DNA of 64,000 nucleotides from Caulobacter radicis (GTDB lineage Bacteria; Pseudomonadota; Alphaproteobacteria; Caulobacterales; Caulobacteraceae). Numbering within the stretch: position 1 is the first letter of the stretch; the number at the start of each line of letters is the position of its first letter. This document shows positions 36,824 to 44,614 of the stretch, in pieces. The notes under the pieces were generated by a model that ran no database searches, was not told the origin of the DNA, and worked only from the letters and a program-made list of their open reading frames with translations. Where the stretch lies: positions 682,001 through 746,000 of the forward strand of contig NZ_QDKO01000009.1 in NCBI RefSeq assembly GCF_003094615.1, read 5' to 3'. The translations under genes and the position numbers were made by a program.

Positions 36824-37527
36824 CCGTCCCGCTGCACCAGCGCATCCGCGACGAGATCGAGGGGCTGATCCGTTCGGGGGCCTGGGCCCCGGGCCACCGT
36901 GCGCCCTCCGAGAGCGAGCTGATGGCCCAGTACGGCTGCTCGCGGATGACCGTGAACAAGGCGATGTCGGCCCTGGCCGAGGCCGGGCTGATCGTGCGCC
37001 GTCGTCGGGCGGGCTCGTTCGTGGCTCGGCCCAAGGTGCATTCCACAGTCCTCGACATACCCGACATCCAGGCCGAGATCACCGCGCGGGGCGAGACCTA
37101 CGCCTTCCGGCTGCTGGCCGCCGAGCGCCGTCCCGCCGATCCCGACGACGGCGACGAGGTCGAGCTGGCCGGGGAGGGCGAGCTGATCGTGCTGCGCGGC
37201 CTGCACATCGCCGGCGGCCGGCCCTTCGCCCTGGAGGACCGGCTGATCAGCCTGGCCGCCGTGCCAGAGGCCGCTGGCGCCGATTTCGCCGCCGAGCCGC
37301 CCGGCGCCTGGCTCTTGCACCACGTGCCGTGGACGGAAGCGGAAAGCCGGATCAGCGCCGTGGGCGCGGAAGCCTCTGTCGCCGAGCTGCTGGCCTTGGA
37401 TCCCGGCGCGGCCCTGCTGGCCGTCGAGCGCCGCACCTGGCGGGCCGGCGAGCCCGTCACCCGCGTGCGCCAGCTGTTCCCCGGCGAGGCCTACGACCTG
37501 GTGGCCCGCTTCGGCCCGGCGCGCTGA
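36820..37527 (+). CDS. hutC: Histidine-utilisation repressor HutC (GntR family, UTRA domain)
   Basis: 235 residues; GTG overlaps the hutF stop. Winged helix-turn-helix in 1-68 (APSESELMAQYGCSRMTVNKA), then a UTRA ligand domain (about 85-230: DIPDIQAEITARGETYAFR, RGLHIAGGRPFALEDRLIS, PPGAWLLHHVPWTEAESRIS). The layout and HutC-specific SESELMAQYGCSRMTVNKA wording fit the repressor that lets go of DNA when urocanate is bound. It probably binds the site at 35312-35327 and controls both hut transcripts, including its own. Confidence 0.93.
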   Translation: MTVPLHQRIRDEIEGLIRSGAWAPGHRAPSESELMAQYGCSRMTVNKAMSALAEAGLIVRRRRAGSFVARPKVHSTVLDIPDIQAEITARGETYAFRLLAAERRPADPDDGDEVELAGEGELIVLRGLHIAGGRPFALEDRLISLAAVPEAAGADFAAEPPGAWLLHHVPWTEAESRISAVGAEASVAELLALDPGAALLAVERRTWRAGEPVTRVRQLFPGEAYDLVARFGPAR

Positions 37528-37617
37528 CTCTGTCGCCTCGCTCCTGGCGTTAACGGTTGCCGCGCTACACCTTCGGGTGAGCCGCTGGGCAAGCGGCCGC
37601 TGAGGGGGACTATCACC

Positions 37618-38160
37618 GTGACCGATCCGACCCTGAAACTGCTGCTGGCCGCCGAGATGCGCCTGCCGGGCCTGGATCTTTGGGACGGCTCGCCGGACCC
37701 GCCGAAGTGCGAGGTGAGGCTACTCGACGTCATCCACCGCATGTTCGATTTCACGGTCGACAGGACCAACACCGTCGAACGAAGGGTGCTGCACCTGCGG
37801 GCCCTGCATCTGCTGGACGGCAAGCCGGTGCTGGTCGAGAAGCGCGTCATCCAGGACAGCCTGGTCTTCGCGGCGCTGGGGTCGTCCGAGCGGGCCTTCG
37901 CTGACCCGCTGCGCGCCTGGAACGCCATGCCAGGCATCGCCGCCGATCACGCCAAGCTGGCCTTTTCCGATACGCGGGCGCTGCCTTGCCAGGCCGAGGA
38001 GGCCGGGTTTCTGGAGGCCAGCGCCGGCGTTCCCGCGCTGGTCTACCGGCACGAGGCGGCCGACGACGAGCACCAGATCTTCTTCAACGTCGAGCAATGC
38101 GCCGTGGGCCTGAAACTGCGCACCCTGGAAGGCAAGGCCTACTGGGACTACCTCGACTGA
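37618..38160 (+). CDS. Stand-alone UTRA-like domain protein, HutC paralogue without HTH
   Basis: 180 residues from a GTG with GAGGGGGA upstream, 90 bp after hutC. The protein has no helix-turn-helix. Its body aligns by eye with the HutC UTRA domain: LRALHLLDGKPVLVEKRVI against LRGLHIAGGRPFALEDRLI, then DPLRAWNAMPGIAADHAKLA against PPGAWLLHHVPWTEAESRIS, and a closing VPALVYRHEA against ALLAVERRTW. The fold should bind a small molecule such as urocanate or a related acid. It might bind effector, pair with HutC, or be a remnant of a duplicated regulator; the frame is intact with normal codon use, so decay is less likely. Not recognised as a named family. Confidence 0.6.
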   Translation: MTDPTLKLLLAAEMRLPGLDLWDGSPDPPKCEVRLLDVIHRMFDFTVDRTNTVERRVLHLRALHLLDGKPVLVEKRVIQDSLVFAALGSSERAFADPLRAWNAMPGIAADHAKLAFSDTRALPCQAEEAGFLEASAGVPALVYRHEAADDEHQIFFNVEQCAVGLKLRTLEGKAYWDYLD

Positions 38161-38180
38161 CGCCCGTTGGTAGGGCGACG

Positions 38181-38224
38181 GCGACCGGATCGCCGGTCGC
38201 GACCGTTCCCCTCGTGCATGCACG
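38181..38224. other. Hairpin and palindrome after the UTRA-like gene
   Basis: A perfect 8-bp stem with tetraloop, GCGACCGG-ATCG-CCGGTCGC (38181-38200), is followed by the 12-bp palindrome CGTGCATGCACG (38213-38224). There is no T tract, so this is not a classic terminator. Either part could be a protein-binding site for the next gene. Confidence 0.4.
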
Positions 38225-38293
38225 CCCAAGCTGTCGTACATCAGCACGCGAGCGCGGGCTGAATCGCGCTTGGGGCGTGCGTGGGGACGTGGC

Positions 38294-39385
38294 GTGAAGG
38301 AACTCGAGGCGATCAGCGGCGGCGCGCTGGGCGGATGGTTGGCGCGGTTCAAGTCGGATGGGCGCTCGAGCCATCCCGCGCCGCCGCCGGGGACCAAGTG
38401 CGACAACTGCGAGACCGAGCTGGTCGGGCACTTTTGCCACGCCTGCGGCCAGGAAGCCTCTGATCACCACAAGTCGATCCTGCACGTCACCTGGGAAGCC
38501 ATCGAGGGAATGTTCCACTTCGACGGCCGGCTGTGGCGCACCCTGCCGTGGCTGTTCGCCCGCCCCGGCACGCTGAGCCGCGAGTATCTCGACGGCAAGC
38601 GCGCCCGGCACGTGCCGCCGTTCCGCCTGTTCCTGGTCTCGCTGCTGCTGTTCATCCTGTCGGCCGAGGTCGTGATCCACAAGGCCATGCACGACGCCCA
38701 GCATAAGGGCGACCACGCGGCGCAGGGGCAGCACGGCGACGCCAAGGCCGCCCCGCACGGTCCGGCCAAGACCGACGAGCACGGCAAACCCGTCCCACCC
38801 AGCATCAACGGCAGTGTCAGGGCCATCCCCGGTGAGGTGACCAACGACATCCAGCAGTCGATGAAGGAGGGCGGCCTGCTCTCCGACGGGGTCGACGCGA
38901 ACGGCAAACGCACCTTCATCGACGTGGGCGAGGTCGAGCCGACCGAGCGGGCCAAGCTGGAGTGGTTCAACACCCAGCTCAACAAGGTCGTGGCCACGCC
39001 CGGCTATTTCGTCGCGGTGGTGTTCGGCTGGGGCCACCGGCTGGCGGTGTTCCTGCTGCCGATCCTCGCCCTCAGCCTGGGCGCCTGCTACTTCTATCGC
39101 CGCAAGTTCTACATGTACGACCACCTGATCGTGTCGATGAACTATCTGTCGTTCATCTTCCTGCTGTGGGCGGCGGTGATGATCCTGCCGGCCCCGGCGC
39201 GCGACATCGGCGTGGTCGTGGCGCTGCTGTGGGCGCCGGTGAACCTGTTCATGACGTTGCGCGGCGTCTACGGCTCCAACGTCTTCGGCGCCCTGCTCAA
39301 GACTACCATCGTCTGGTTCTCCGCCCAGCTGGCCTTCGTGTTCCTGCTGGCGGGCCTGCTGTGGCTGGGGCTGTCGCAGATCTGA
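38294..39385 (+). CDS. DUF3667-type membrane protein with zinc-ribbon
   Basis: 363 residues from the GTG at 38294 (GGGGA upstream). A four-Cys zinc-ribbon-like motif near residue 35-53 (CDNCETEL then FCHACGQEA) is followed by a conserved stretch ending FRLFLVSLLLFILSAEV, the first membrane helix. A His/Lys/Pro-rich soluble loop of about 120 residues follows, then about four more helices to the C-terminus. This matches the DUF3667 family: two CxxC pairs ahead of RLWRTLPWLFARPGTLSREYL. Function is unknown. It stands alone between hut and TonB receptor genes. Confidence 0.72.
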   Translation: MKELEAISGGALGGWLARFKSDGRSSHPAPPPGTKCDNCETELVGHFCHACGQEASDHHKSILHVTWEAIEGMFHFDGRLWRTLPWLFARPGTLSREYLDGKRARHVPPFRLFLVSLLLFILSAEVVIHKAMHDAQHKGDHAAQGQHGDAKAAPHGPAKTDEHGKPVPPSINGSVRAIPGEVTNDIQQSMKEGGLLSDGVDANGKRTFIDVGEVEPTERAKLEWFNTQLNKVVATPGYFVAVVFGWGHRLAVFLLPILALSLGACYFYRRKFYMYDHLIVSMNYLSFIFLLWAAVMILPAPARDIGVVVALLWAPVNLFMTLRGVYGSNVFGALLKTTIVWFSAQLAFVFLLAGLLWLGLSQI

Positions 39386-39407
39386 CGGCGGTCTGCCGAT
39401 TTATTGT

Positions 39408-39454
39408 TCGCGGACGGACTTTATCCCCGGCCGTCCGCGAGGGGTGTCATGACA
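39408..39454. terminator. Hairpin after the DUF3667 gene, with adjacent palindrome
   Basis: Perfect 10-bp stem TCGCGGACGG (39408-39417) with CCGTCCGCGA (39431-39440) and a 13-base loop; no clear T tract follows. A second short palindrome, TGTCATGACA, lies at 39445-39454, 87 bp upstream of the receptor start, and may be an operator. Confidence 0.45.
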
Positions 39455-39540
39455 GCTTTGCAAGCTCCTGATATCCGAACGGCGTGTTGCGGAAATAATC
39501 AATAGCCGCAGCCGCTTATACGTAAAAAGGGGATTACTTC

Positions 39541-41847
39541 TTGTCCAAGACCACCTTCGGCCGGTCGGCGCTGATGCTGACCAGCGCGCTCGGCGCGCTC
39601 GCGTTCGGCGCCGCCGCCAACGCCCAGGAAGCCGCTGACTCCACCAGCCTCGAAGAGATCATCGTCACCGCCGAGCGCCGCTCGGTGAACCTGCAGGACA
39701 CGCCGGTGTCGGTCGGCGTGGTCGCGGGCGACCAGCTGCGCGCCATCCAGGGCGGCGGCGACGACATCATCTCGCTGTCGGGCAAGGTGCCGAGCTTCTA
39801 CGCCGAGACCACCACGGGCCGCATCTTCCCGCGCTTCTACATCCGGGGCCTGGGCAATATCGACTTCTACCTCGGCGCCTCTCAGCCGGTGTCGATCATC
39901 CAGGACGACGTCGTCCTCGAGCACGTGGTGCTGAAGTCGAACCCGGTGTTCGACGTCCAGCAGGTTGAAGTGCTGCGCGGCCCGCAGGGCTCGCTGTTCG
40001 GCCGCAACACCACCGCCGGCATCGTCAAGTTCGACACCATCCGCCCGTCGGAAACCTTCCAGGGCCGCGCCAGCGCCTCGTACGGCACCTACGGCACGAC
40101 CACCTTCGACGGCGGCATCGGCGGCCCGATCGCCGGCGACAAGCTGATGTTCCGCGTCTCGGCCCTGTACCAGCATCGCGACGACTGGGTGGACAACACC
40201 TTCGCCGGTACGAGCCTCGACGGCACCGTCACTCCGCGCAAGAACGCCATGGGCGGCTTCGACGAGAAGGACGCGCGCCTGCAGATCCTGGCCAAGCCGA
40301 CCGAGCAGCTGACGGTCCTGGCCTCGGCCCACGTGCGCAACTACGAGGGGACTTCGACCCTCTTCCTGCGCAACGCCATCAAGAAGGGCTCGAACGTCGC
40401 CACCGCCCCGCGCGACAGCGTCGCCTACGACGAGGCGCACGACAATCCGCAGGCCTATGACACCAAGGGCGCCTCGCTGAACGTCGCCTATGACTTCGGC
40501 GGCATGACCCTGACCTCGATCAGCGCCTACGAGACCACCAGCGGCTACAGCCGCGGCGACACCGACGGCGGCGCCGGCGCCAACTTCCCGGTCGGCGGCG
40601 TGGCCAACGGCTTTGGCCAGTCGATGGGCCAGATCCGCGATCTCGACCAGCTGACCCAGGAAATCCGCCTGGCCAGCAACGGCGAGGACCGCCTGAAGTG
40701 GCAGGTCGGCGCGCTGTATTTCGACTCGCGCGACACCACCGACTTCTACCAGCGCGGCTACTTCCTCAACACCGGCGTGGCCGCCCGCAACCCAAACAAC
40801 TGGGTGCGCCTGAACAACCTCAACACCTCGTGGGCCCTGTTCGGCCAGGTCAGCTACAAGGTGACCGACGCCCTGACCATCACGGCCGGCGCGCGTGACA
40901 CCTACGACGCCAAGAAGACCCGCCTGGCCAAGACCTCGCTGACCGCCGCCGGCGCCGACACCTATGCCGGCCGTCGCTTCGTGCGCCTGTCGGACGAGCA
41001 GCCCAGCTGGGACCTGAGCGCCCTCTACGAAGTGAACCCCGACCTCAGCGTCTATGCGCGCGTGGCCAAGGGCTTCCGCGCTCCGACCATCCAGGGCCGT
41101 TCGGCGGTGTTCAACTCCGACTTCACCACCGCCGACTCCGAGACGATCCTGTCGTGGGAAGCCGGCTTCAAGAGCGTGCTGCTCGACAACAGCCTGCGCC
41201 TGAACGCCTCGGCCTTCACCTACAAGGTCAGCGACATCCAGCTGAACGGCAACGACGCCAATGGCAACGGCGTGCTGTTCAATGCCGATGAAGCCAAGGC
41301 CTACGGCATGGAAGCCGACGCCGAGTGGCGCCCGATCGCCAACCTGACCCTGACGGCGGGCCTGAGCCTGCTGCACAGCGAGATCAACGACAAGCGGGTC
41401 TACGCCCAGGTCTGCGCGCTCAACAGCGTGGTGGTCTGCACGGTCAAGACGCCGACGATCGCGATCCCGGGGGCCTTCGGCACGAACTACTTCACCCAGA
41501 TCGACGGCCAGCCGCTGCCCAACGCGCCCGAGTACAACCTCAGCTTCACGGCGCGCTACGAGCTGCCGGTGGGCGCCGACGGCAAGCTGTTCGCCGCCAC
41601 CGACTGGAACAAGCAGGGCTATACGAACTTCGTGCTGTACGACACGGCCGAGTTCTACTCGAAGGGCAACTTCGAAGGCGGGCTCAAGCTCGGCTACGAA
41701 GGCGGAAACGGCGCCTACGAGGTCGCCCTGTTCGGCCGCAACATCACCAACGAGAAGAACCTCAAGGGCGTGATCGAGAACTACATGGCGGCCGTCTACA
41801 ACGAGCCGCGCATCGTCGGGATCTCGCTCAGCGCCAAGCTGCGCTGA
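39541..41847 (+). CDS. TonB-dependent receptor
   Basis: 768 residues from a TTG start with AAGGGGATT 8 bases upstream. Signal peptide ends about AANAQEA. TonB-box-like EEIIVTAERRSVNLQDTPVSV, plug domain (about 40-160 with FYIRGLGNIDFYLG and VEVLRGPQGSLFGRNTTAG), and barrel ending ...SLSAKLR. This belongs to the class with TAERR and GPQGSLFGRNT motifs, which differs from the large sugar-type receptor at 6.6 kb. Substrate is unknown: the position between hut genes and a glycosidase cluster allows a role in either, and the gene is alone in its transcript with a terminator right after it. Confidence 0.87.
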   Translation: MSKTTFGRSALMLTSALGALAFGAAANAQEAADSTSLEEIIVTAERRSVNLQDTPVSVGVVAGDQLRAIQGGGDDIISLSGKVPSFYAETTTGRIFPRFYIRGLGNIDFYLGASQPVSIIQDDVVLEHVVLKSNPVFDVQQVEVLRGPQGSLFGRNTTAGIVKFDTIRPSETFQGRASASYGTYGTTTFDGGIGGPIAGDKLMFRVSALYQHRDDWVDNTFAGTSLDGTVTPRKNAMGGFDEKDARLQILAKPTEQLTVLASAHVRNYEGTSTLFLRNAIKKGSNVATAPRDSVAYDEAHDNPQAYDTKGASLNVAYDFGGMTLTSISAYETTSGYSRGDTDGGAGANFPVGGVANGFGQSMGQIRDLDQLTQEIRLASNGEDRLKWQVGALYFDSRDTTDFYQRGYFLNTGVAARNPNNWVRLNNLNTSWALFGQVSYKVTDALTITAGARDTYDAKKTRLAKTSLTAAGADTYAGRRFVRLSDEQPSWDLSALYEVNPDLSVYARVAKGFRAPTIQGRSAVFNSDFTTADSETILSWEAGFKSVLLDNSLRLNASAFTYKVSDIQLNGNDANGNGVLFNADEAKAYGMEADAEWRPIANLTLTAGLSLLHSEINDKRVYAQVCALNSVVVCTVKTPTIAIPGAFGTNYFTQIDGQPLPNAPEYNLSFTARYELPVGADGKLFAATDWNKQGYTNFVLYDTAEFYSKGNFEGGLKLGYEGGNGAYEVALFGRNITNEKNLKGVIENYMAAVYNEPRIVGISLSAKLR

Positions 41848-41871
41848 TCCCGAGCTGATGGACTAGAAGAG

Positions 41872-41906
41872 CGCCCTCCGAGCTTCGGCTCGGGGGGCGT
41901 TTTTCG
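41872..41906 (+). terminator. Rho-independent terminator after the second TonB receptor
   Basis: Stem CGCCCTCCGAGC with GCTCGGGGGGCG (one T-G pair), loop TTCG, tail TTTTTCG. It begins 25 bp after the receptor stop. Confidence 0.85.
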
Positions 41907-41933
41907 TTTCTGGGAGGGGAGTGTTCTCTTTCC

Positions 41934-42033
41934 CCGTAAAATCCCCGCGAAAGCGGGGACCCAGGCTTTTTCTGAAAAGCGTGGCGCTCGACGATAAAAC
42001 ACCTGGGTCCCCGCTTTCGCGGGGATTTTACGG
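41934..42033. repeat. Perfect 32-bp inverted repeat (MITE-like)
   Basis: Left arm 41934-41965 starts CCGTAAAATCCCCGCG and ends GGGGACCCAGG; right arm 42002-42033 is its exact reverse complement. A 36-bp spacer lies between. Each arm is itself a hairpin (CCCCGC-GAAA-GCGGGG). It sits between convergent genes. Confidence 0.9.
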
Positions 42034-42048
42034 ATGGTTGGGGCGGCC

Positions 42049-42804
42049 CTACAGCGACTGCCCGTCATCCACCGTGAACACCGATCCCGTCACCGCCCGC
42101 GAGGCGTCCGAGGCCAGGTACAGCGCCGTGGCCTCCAGGTCGCTGGTGTCCATCAGCCGCTTTCTCGGGAAGCCGGCCACCAGCTTCTGCCCGCCCTCGC
42201 TGTCGAACCAGGCGTCGTTGAGTTCGGTGCGGATGTAGCCGGGGCAGAGAACATTGACGTTGATGCCCTTGCTGGCCCACTCGCGGGCCAGGCTCTTGCC
42301 CATGTGGGCCGTGGCGGCCTTGGACGCGCAGTAGGCGGTGATGCCCGGCAGCACCTTGTGGGCGCCGATCGAGGCCACCAGCACGACCCGGCCGCGCGCC
42401 TCGACCCCGGCCTTGATCATCCGCCGCGCCCCCTCGCGGGCGGTCAGGAACACGCCCCGGGTGTTGACCCCCAGGATCTTGTCGAAGTCCTCGATGGCGA
42501 TATCCAGCGCCGAGGCGCGGACATTGATCCCGGCGTTGGCGATCACCGAGTTCGGCGCGCCCCAGGCGGCCTCCACCGCGTCATAGGCGGCGATCACCGA
42601 GGCCTCGTCCTCGACGTCCATCGACACCGCCAGGGCCGTTCCGCCGATCGCCTCGATCTCGCCGACCAGGGTCGCCAGCCGGTCGGCCCGCCGCGCCGCC
42701 ACCGCCACCCGCGCGCCGGCCTTGGCGGCGGCCAGCGCCAGGTTCGCGCCGATGCCCGACGAGGCGCCGGTGATCAGGACGGTGCGGCCGGAAAGATCGG
42801 TCAT
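42049..42804 (-). CDS. Short-chain dehydrogenase/reductase
   Basis: 251 residues from the ATG at 42804, with GAGGGAG 8 bases upstream. Classical SDR: cofactor motif TGASSGIG, NAG in VIANAGINV, catalytic Ser in VVLVASIGAH, and YCASK (Tyr-x3-Lys), ending in the usual FTVDDGQSL. It would oxidise or reduce a sugar or ketoacyl substrate with NAD(P). It lies 50 bp downstream of the GH29 fucosidase on the same strand, so an L-fucose or other sugar dehydrogenase is a reasonable guess, but the sequence alone does not fix the substrate. Confidence 0.85.
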   Translation of the reverse strand: MTDLSGRTVLITGASSGIGANLALAAAKAGARVAVAARRADRLATLVGEIEAIGGTALAVSMDVEDEASVIAAYDAVEAAWGAPNSVIANAGINVRASALDIAIEDFDKILGVNTRGVFLTAREGARRMIKAGVEARGRVVLVASIGAHKVLPGITAYCASKAATAHMGKSLAREWASKGINVNVLCPGYIRTELNDAWFDSEGGQKLVAGFPRKRLMDTSDLEATALYLASDASRAVTGSVFTVDDGQSL

Positions 42805-42854
42805 GGCGTATGCTCCCTCGGTTTCGAAAGGGAGCATACGGGCGTTTGAAAGGC

Positions 42855-44468
42855 TTAGGCCAGCCCCGGACCTTCGATCTTCACCACCGGGGTAAAGGCC
42901 GGCCGCCGTTCGGGCAAGGTGATCTTCAAGCCCTTGTCGTCGCGGGTGAAGGGCAGGGGATCGCCGCCAAGCAAGCTGACGCGCCGCACCTCGCCGCTCG
43001 CATGCGGCGCGCCCAACGCCAGGCTCTCGATCACCATCTCGCGGCCCGGCTCGACCAGCGGCAGGGCATAGAGCGCGCCGGCCTTGGTGGTGAAGCGGAT
43101 GTCGCGGGCCTCGAACGGCTTGGCGTCGCCCTCGTTCTGCATCCCCTCGACCAGGCGGGTGGGACCCTCGCCGTAGATCTTCCACGGACGGGTCGAATAG
43201 ATCGCCTCGCCGTTGACGGCGATCCAGCCGGCCATGTCGGCCAGCACCCTGGCTTCCTTGTCGTCGATCGAGCCGTCGCCGCGCTGGGGGATCGACAGCA
43301 TCAGCGTGCCGTTCTTGCTGACCATGTCGGTCAGGCGCTGGATCACGTCCCTGGCGGTCTTGTAGCCGTCGCGCTCATAGAGGCCGCGGTCGTAGTGCCA
43401 GTTGCCGATGCAGGTATCGGTCTGCCAGGGCTCGTCGCGCAGCCGGTCGGAGAAGCCGCGCTCGACGTCTTCCACGATCGCCTTGCGCTGGAAGGGCGTC
43501 AGCTTCTTGCCGGTCACCACAACGTCGGTCCTGCCGAACTGGCGCATGGCGTTGTTGTAGAAGTGCGCCGTCGCCTCCAGCCCCGCCTGGCCCAGCGGCA
43601 GGGCGTAGTTGTCGAAATAGACCATGTCGGGCTTGTAGCGGTCGACGAGGTCGTTCTGGCGCAACAGCCAGTTGCGCACGAAGGCGGGATTGTTCGGCGG
43701 CGGGGTCTCCAGCCACTCGCCGTCGTGCTTGTCGTGCCAGGCGTTGGCCTGCGCGATCGAATTGATCCCGTCGGGGATCACCATGTTGGGGCCGGTATAG
43801 AGGTCCTGCGGATCCAGGCCTTCCCACCACTTGCCCTTGCCGTCGGCCTTCCTCAGGCGGAAGGCGTCGTAGCGCTGGCCCTTCAGCGGGCCTTCGGCGT
43901 CGTAGCCGTAGGCGGTCTGCCACCAGTGCCAGGCGTGGGCGGCGTGGTTGGAGACGGCGAACTTCAGGCCGTGGCGGCGCGCGACCTTCTCCCACGTCCC
44001 GACGATGTCGCGCCTGGGCCCCACGCGCGTCGAGTTCCAGGCGTGATGGCGGCTGTCGAACAGGTCGAGATTGTCGTGGTGGTTGGCCATCGACATGAAG
44101 AACTTCGCCCCGGCGGCGACATAGGACTTCATCAGGCCTTCGGGATCCCAGGCGTCGGCCTTCCAGCGCGGGATGAACTCCATGAACCCGAACTGCGTCG
44201 GATGCCCGTAGGTTTTCACGTGGTGTTCGTAGAAGGGGTTGCCCTGCTGGTACATCTGCCGGCCGTACCAGTCGCCGTACTCGGGCACGCATTGCGGGCC
44301 CCAGTGCGACCAGATGCCGAGCTTGGCGTCCCGGAACCAGTCGGGCGTCCGGTAGCCGGCGGCCAGCGACTCCCAGGACGCCTTGAACGGTCCACGGGAT
44401 CCCGCCAGAGCAGGCGAGGCGGCGAGGCCGGCGGTCGCGCCCAGAAGCGCGCGGCGGGTGAAGGGCAT
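42855..44468 (-). CDS. GH29 alpha-L-fucosidase, Tat-exported
   Basis: 537 residues. The N-terminus FTRRALLGATAGLAASPALAG is a twin-arginine signal, so the enzyme is folded before export to the periplasm. GH29 landmarks: WFRDAKLGIWSHWGPQCVPEYG, FMSMANHHDNLDLFDS and the nucleophile Asp in DMVYFDNYALP. It removes terminal L-fucose, as found on galactose in xyloglucan side chains. A REP pair lies between it and the upstream GH97 gene, which is on the same strand. Family is secure; the fucosidase substrate is inferred from neighbouring enzymes. Confidence 0.88.
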   Translation of the reverse strand: MPFTRRALLGATAGLAASPALAGSRGPFKASWESLAAGYRTPDWFRDAKLGIWSHWGPQCVPEYGDWYGRQMYQQGNPFYEHHVKTYGHPTQFGFMEFIPRWKADAWDPEGLMKSYVAAGAKFFMSMANHHDNLDLFDSRHHAWNSTRVGPRRDIVGTWEKVARRHGLKFAVSNHAAHAWHWWQTAYGYDAEGPLKGQRYDAFRLRKADGKGKWWEGLDPQDLYTGPNMVIPDGINSIAQANAWHDKHDGEWLETPPPNNPAFVRNWLLRQNDLVDRYKPDMVYFDNYALPLGQAGLEATAHFYNNAMRQFGRTDVVVTGKKLTPFQRKAIVEDVERGFSDRLRDEPWQTDTCIGNWHYDRGLYERDGYKTARDVIQRLTDMVSKNGTLMLSIPQRGDGSIDDKEARVLADMAGWIAVNGEAIYSTRPWKIYGEGPTRLVEGMQNEGDAKPFEARDIRFTTKAGALYALPLVEPGREMVIESLALGAPHASGEVRRVSLLGGDPLPFTRDDKGLKITLPERRPAFTPVVKIEGPGLA

Positions 44469-44505
44469 GGTCGGTCTCGTATCTCTCGGATCGGTCGGTG
44501 GTGTC

Positions 44506-44599
44506 GCCCTCGTCCTTCGACAAGCTCAGGATGAGGGCTATTGCAAAGGCGGGTCAGTAAGAAGACCTCACCCTGAGCTTGTCGAAGGGCGGGGTCTTC
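44506..44599. repeat. Inverted pair of REP-like elements, copy 3
   Basis: Left unit 44506-44538 (GCCCTCGTCCTTCGACAAGC at its start), right unit 44561-44599 (GAAGACCTCACCCTGAGCTT at its start). Same family as 13339-13428 and 16307-16400, again beside a glycosidase stop. Confidence 0.87.
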
Positions 44600-44614
44600 G
44601 GTCCAAGGGAAGCG

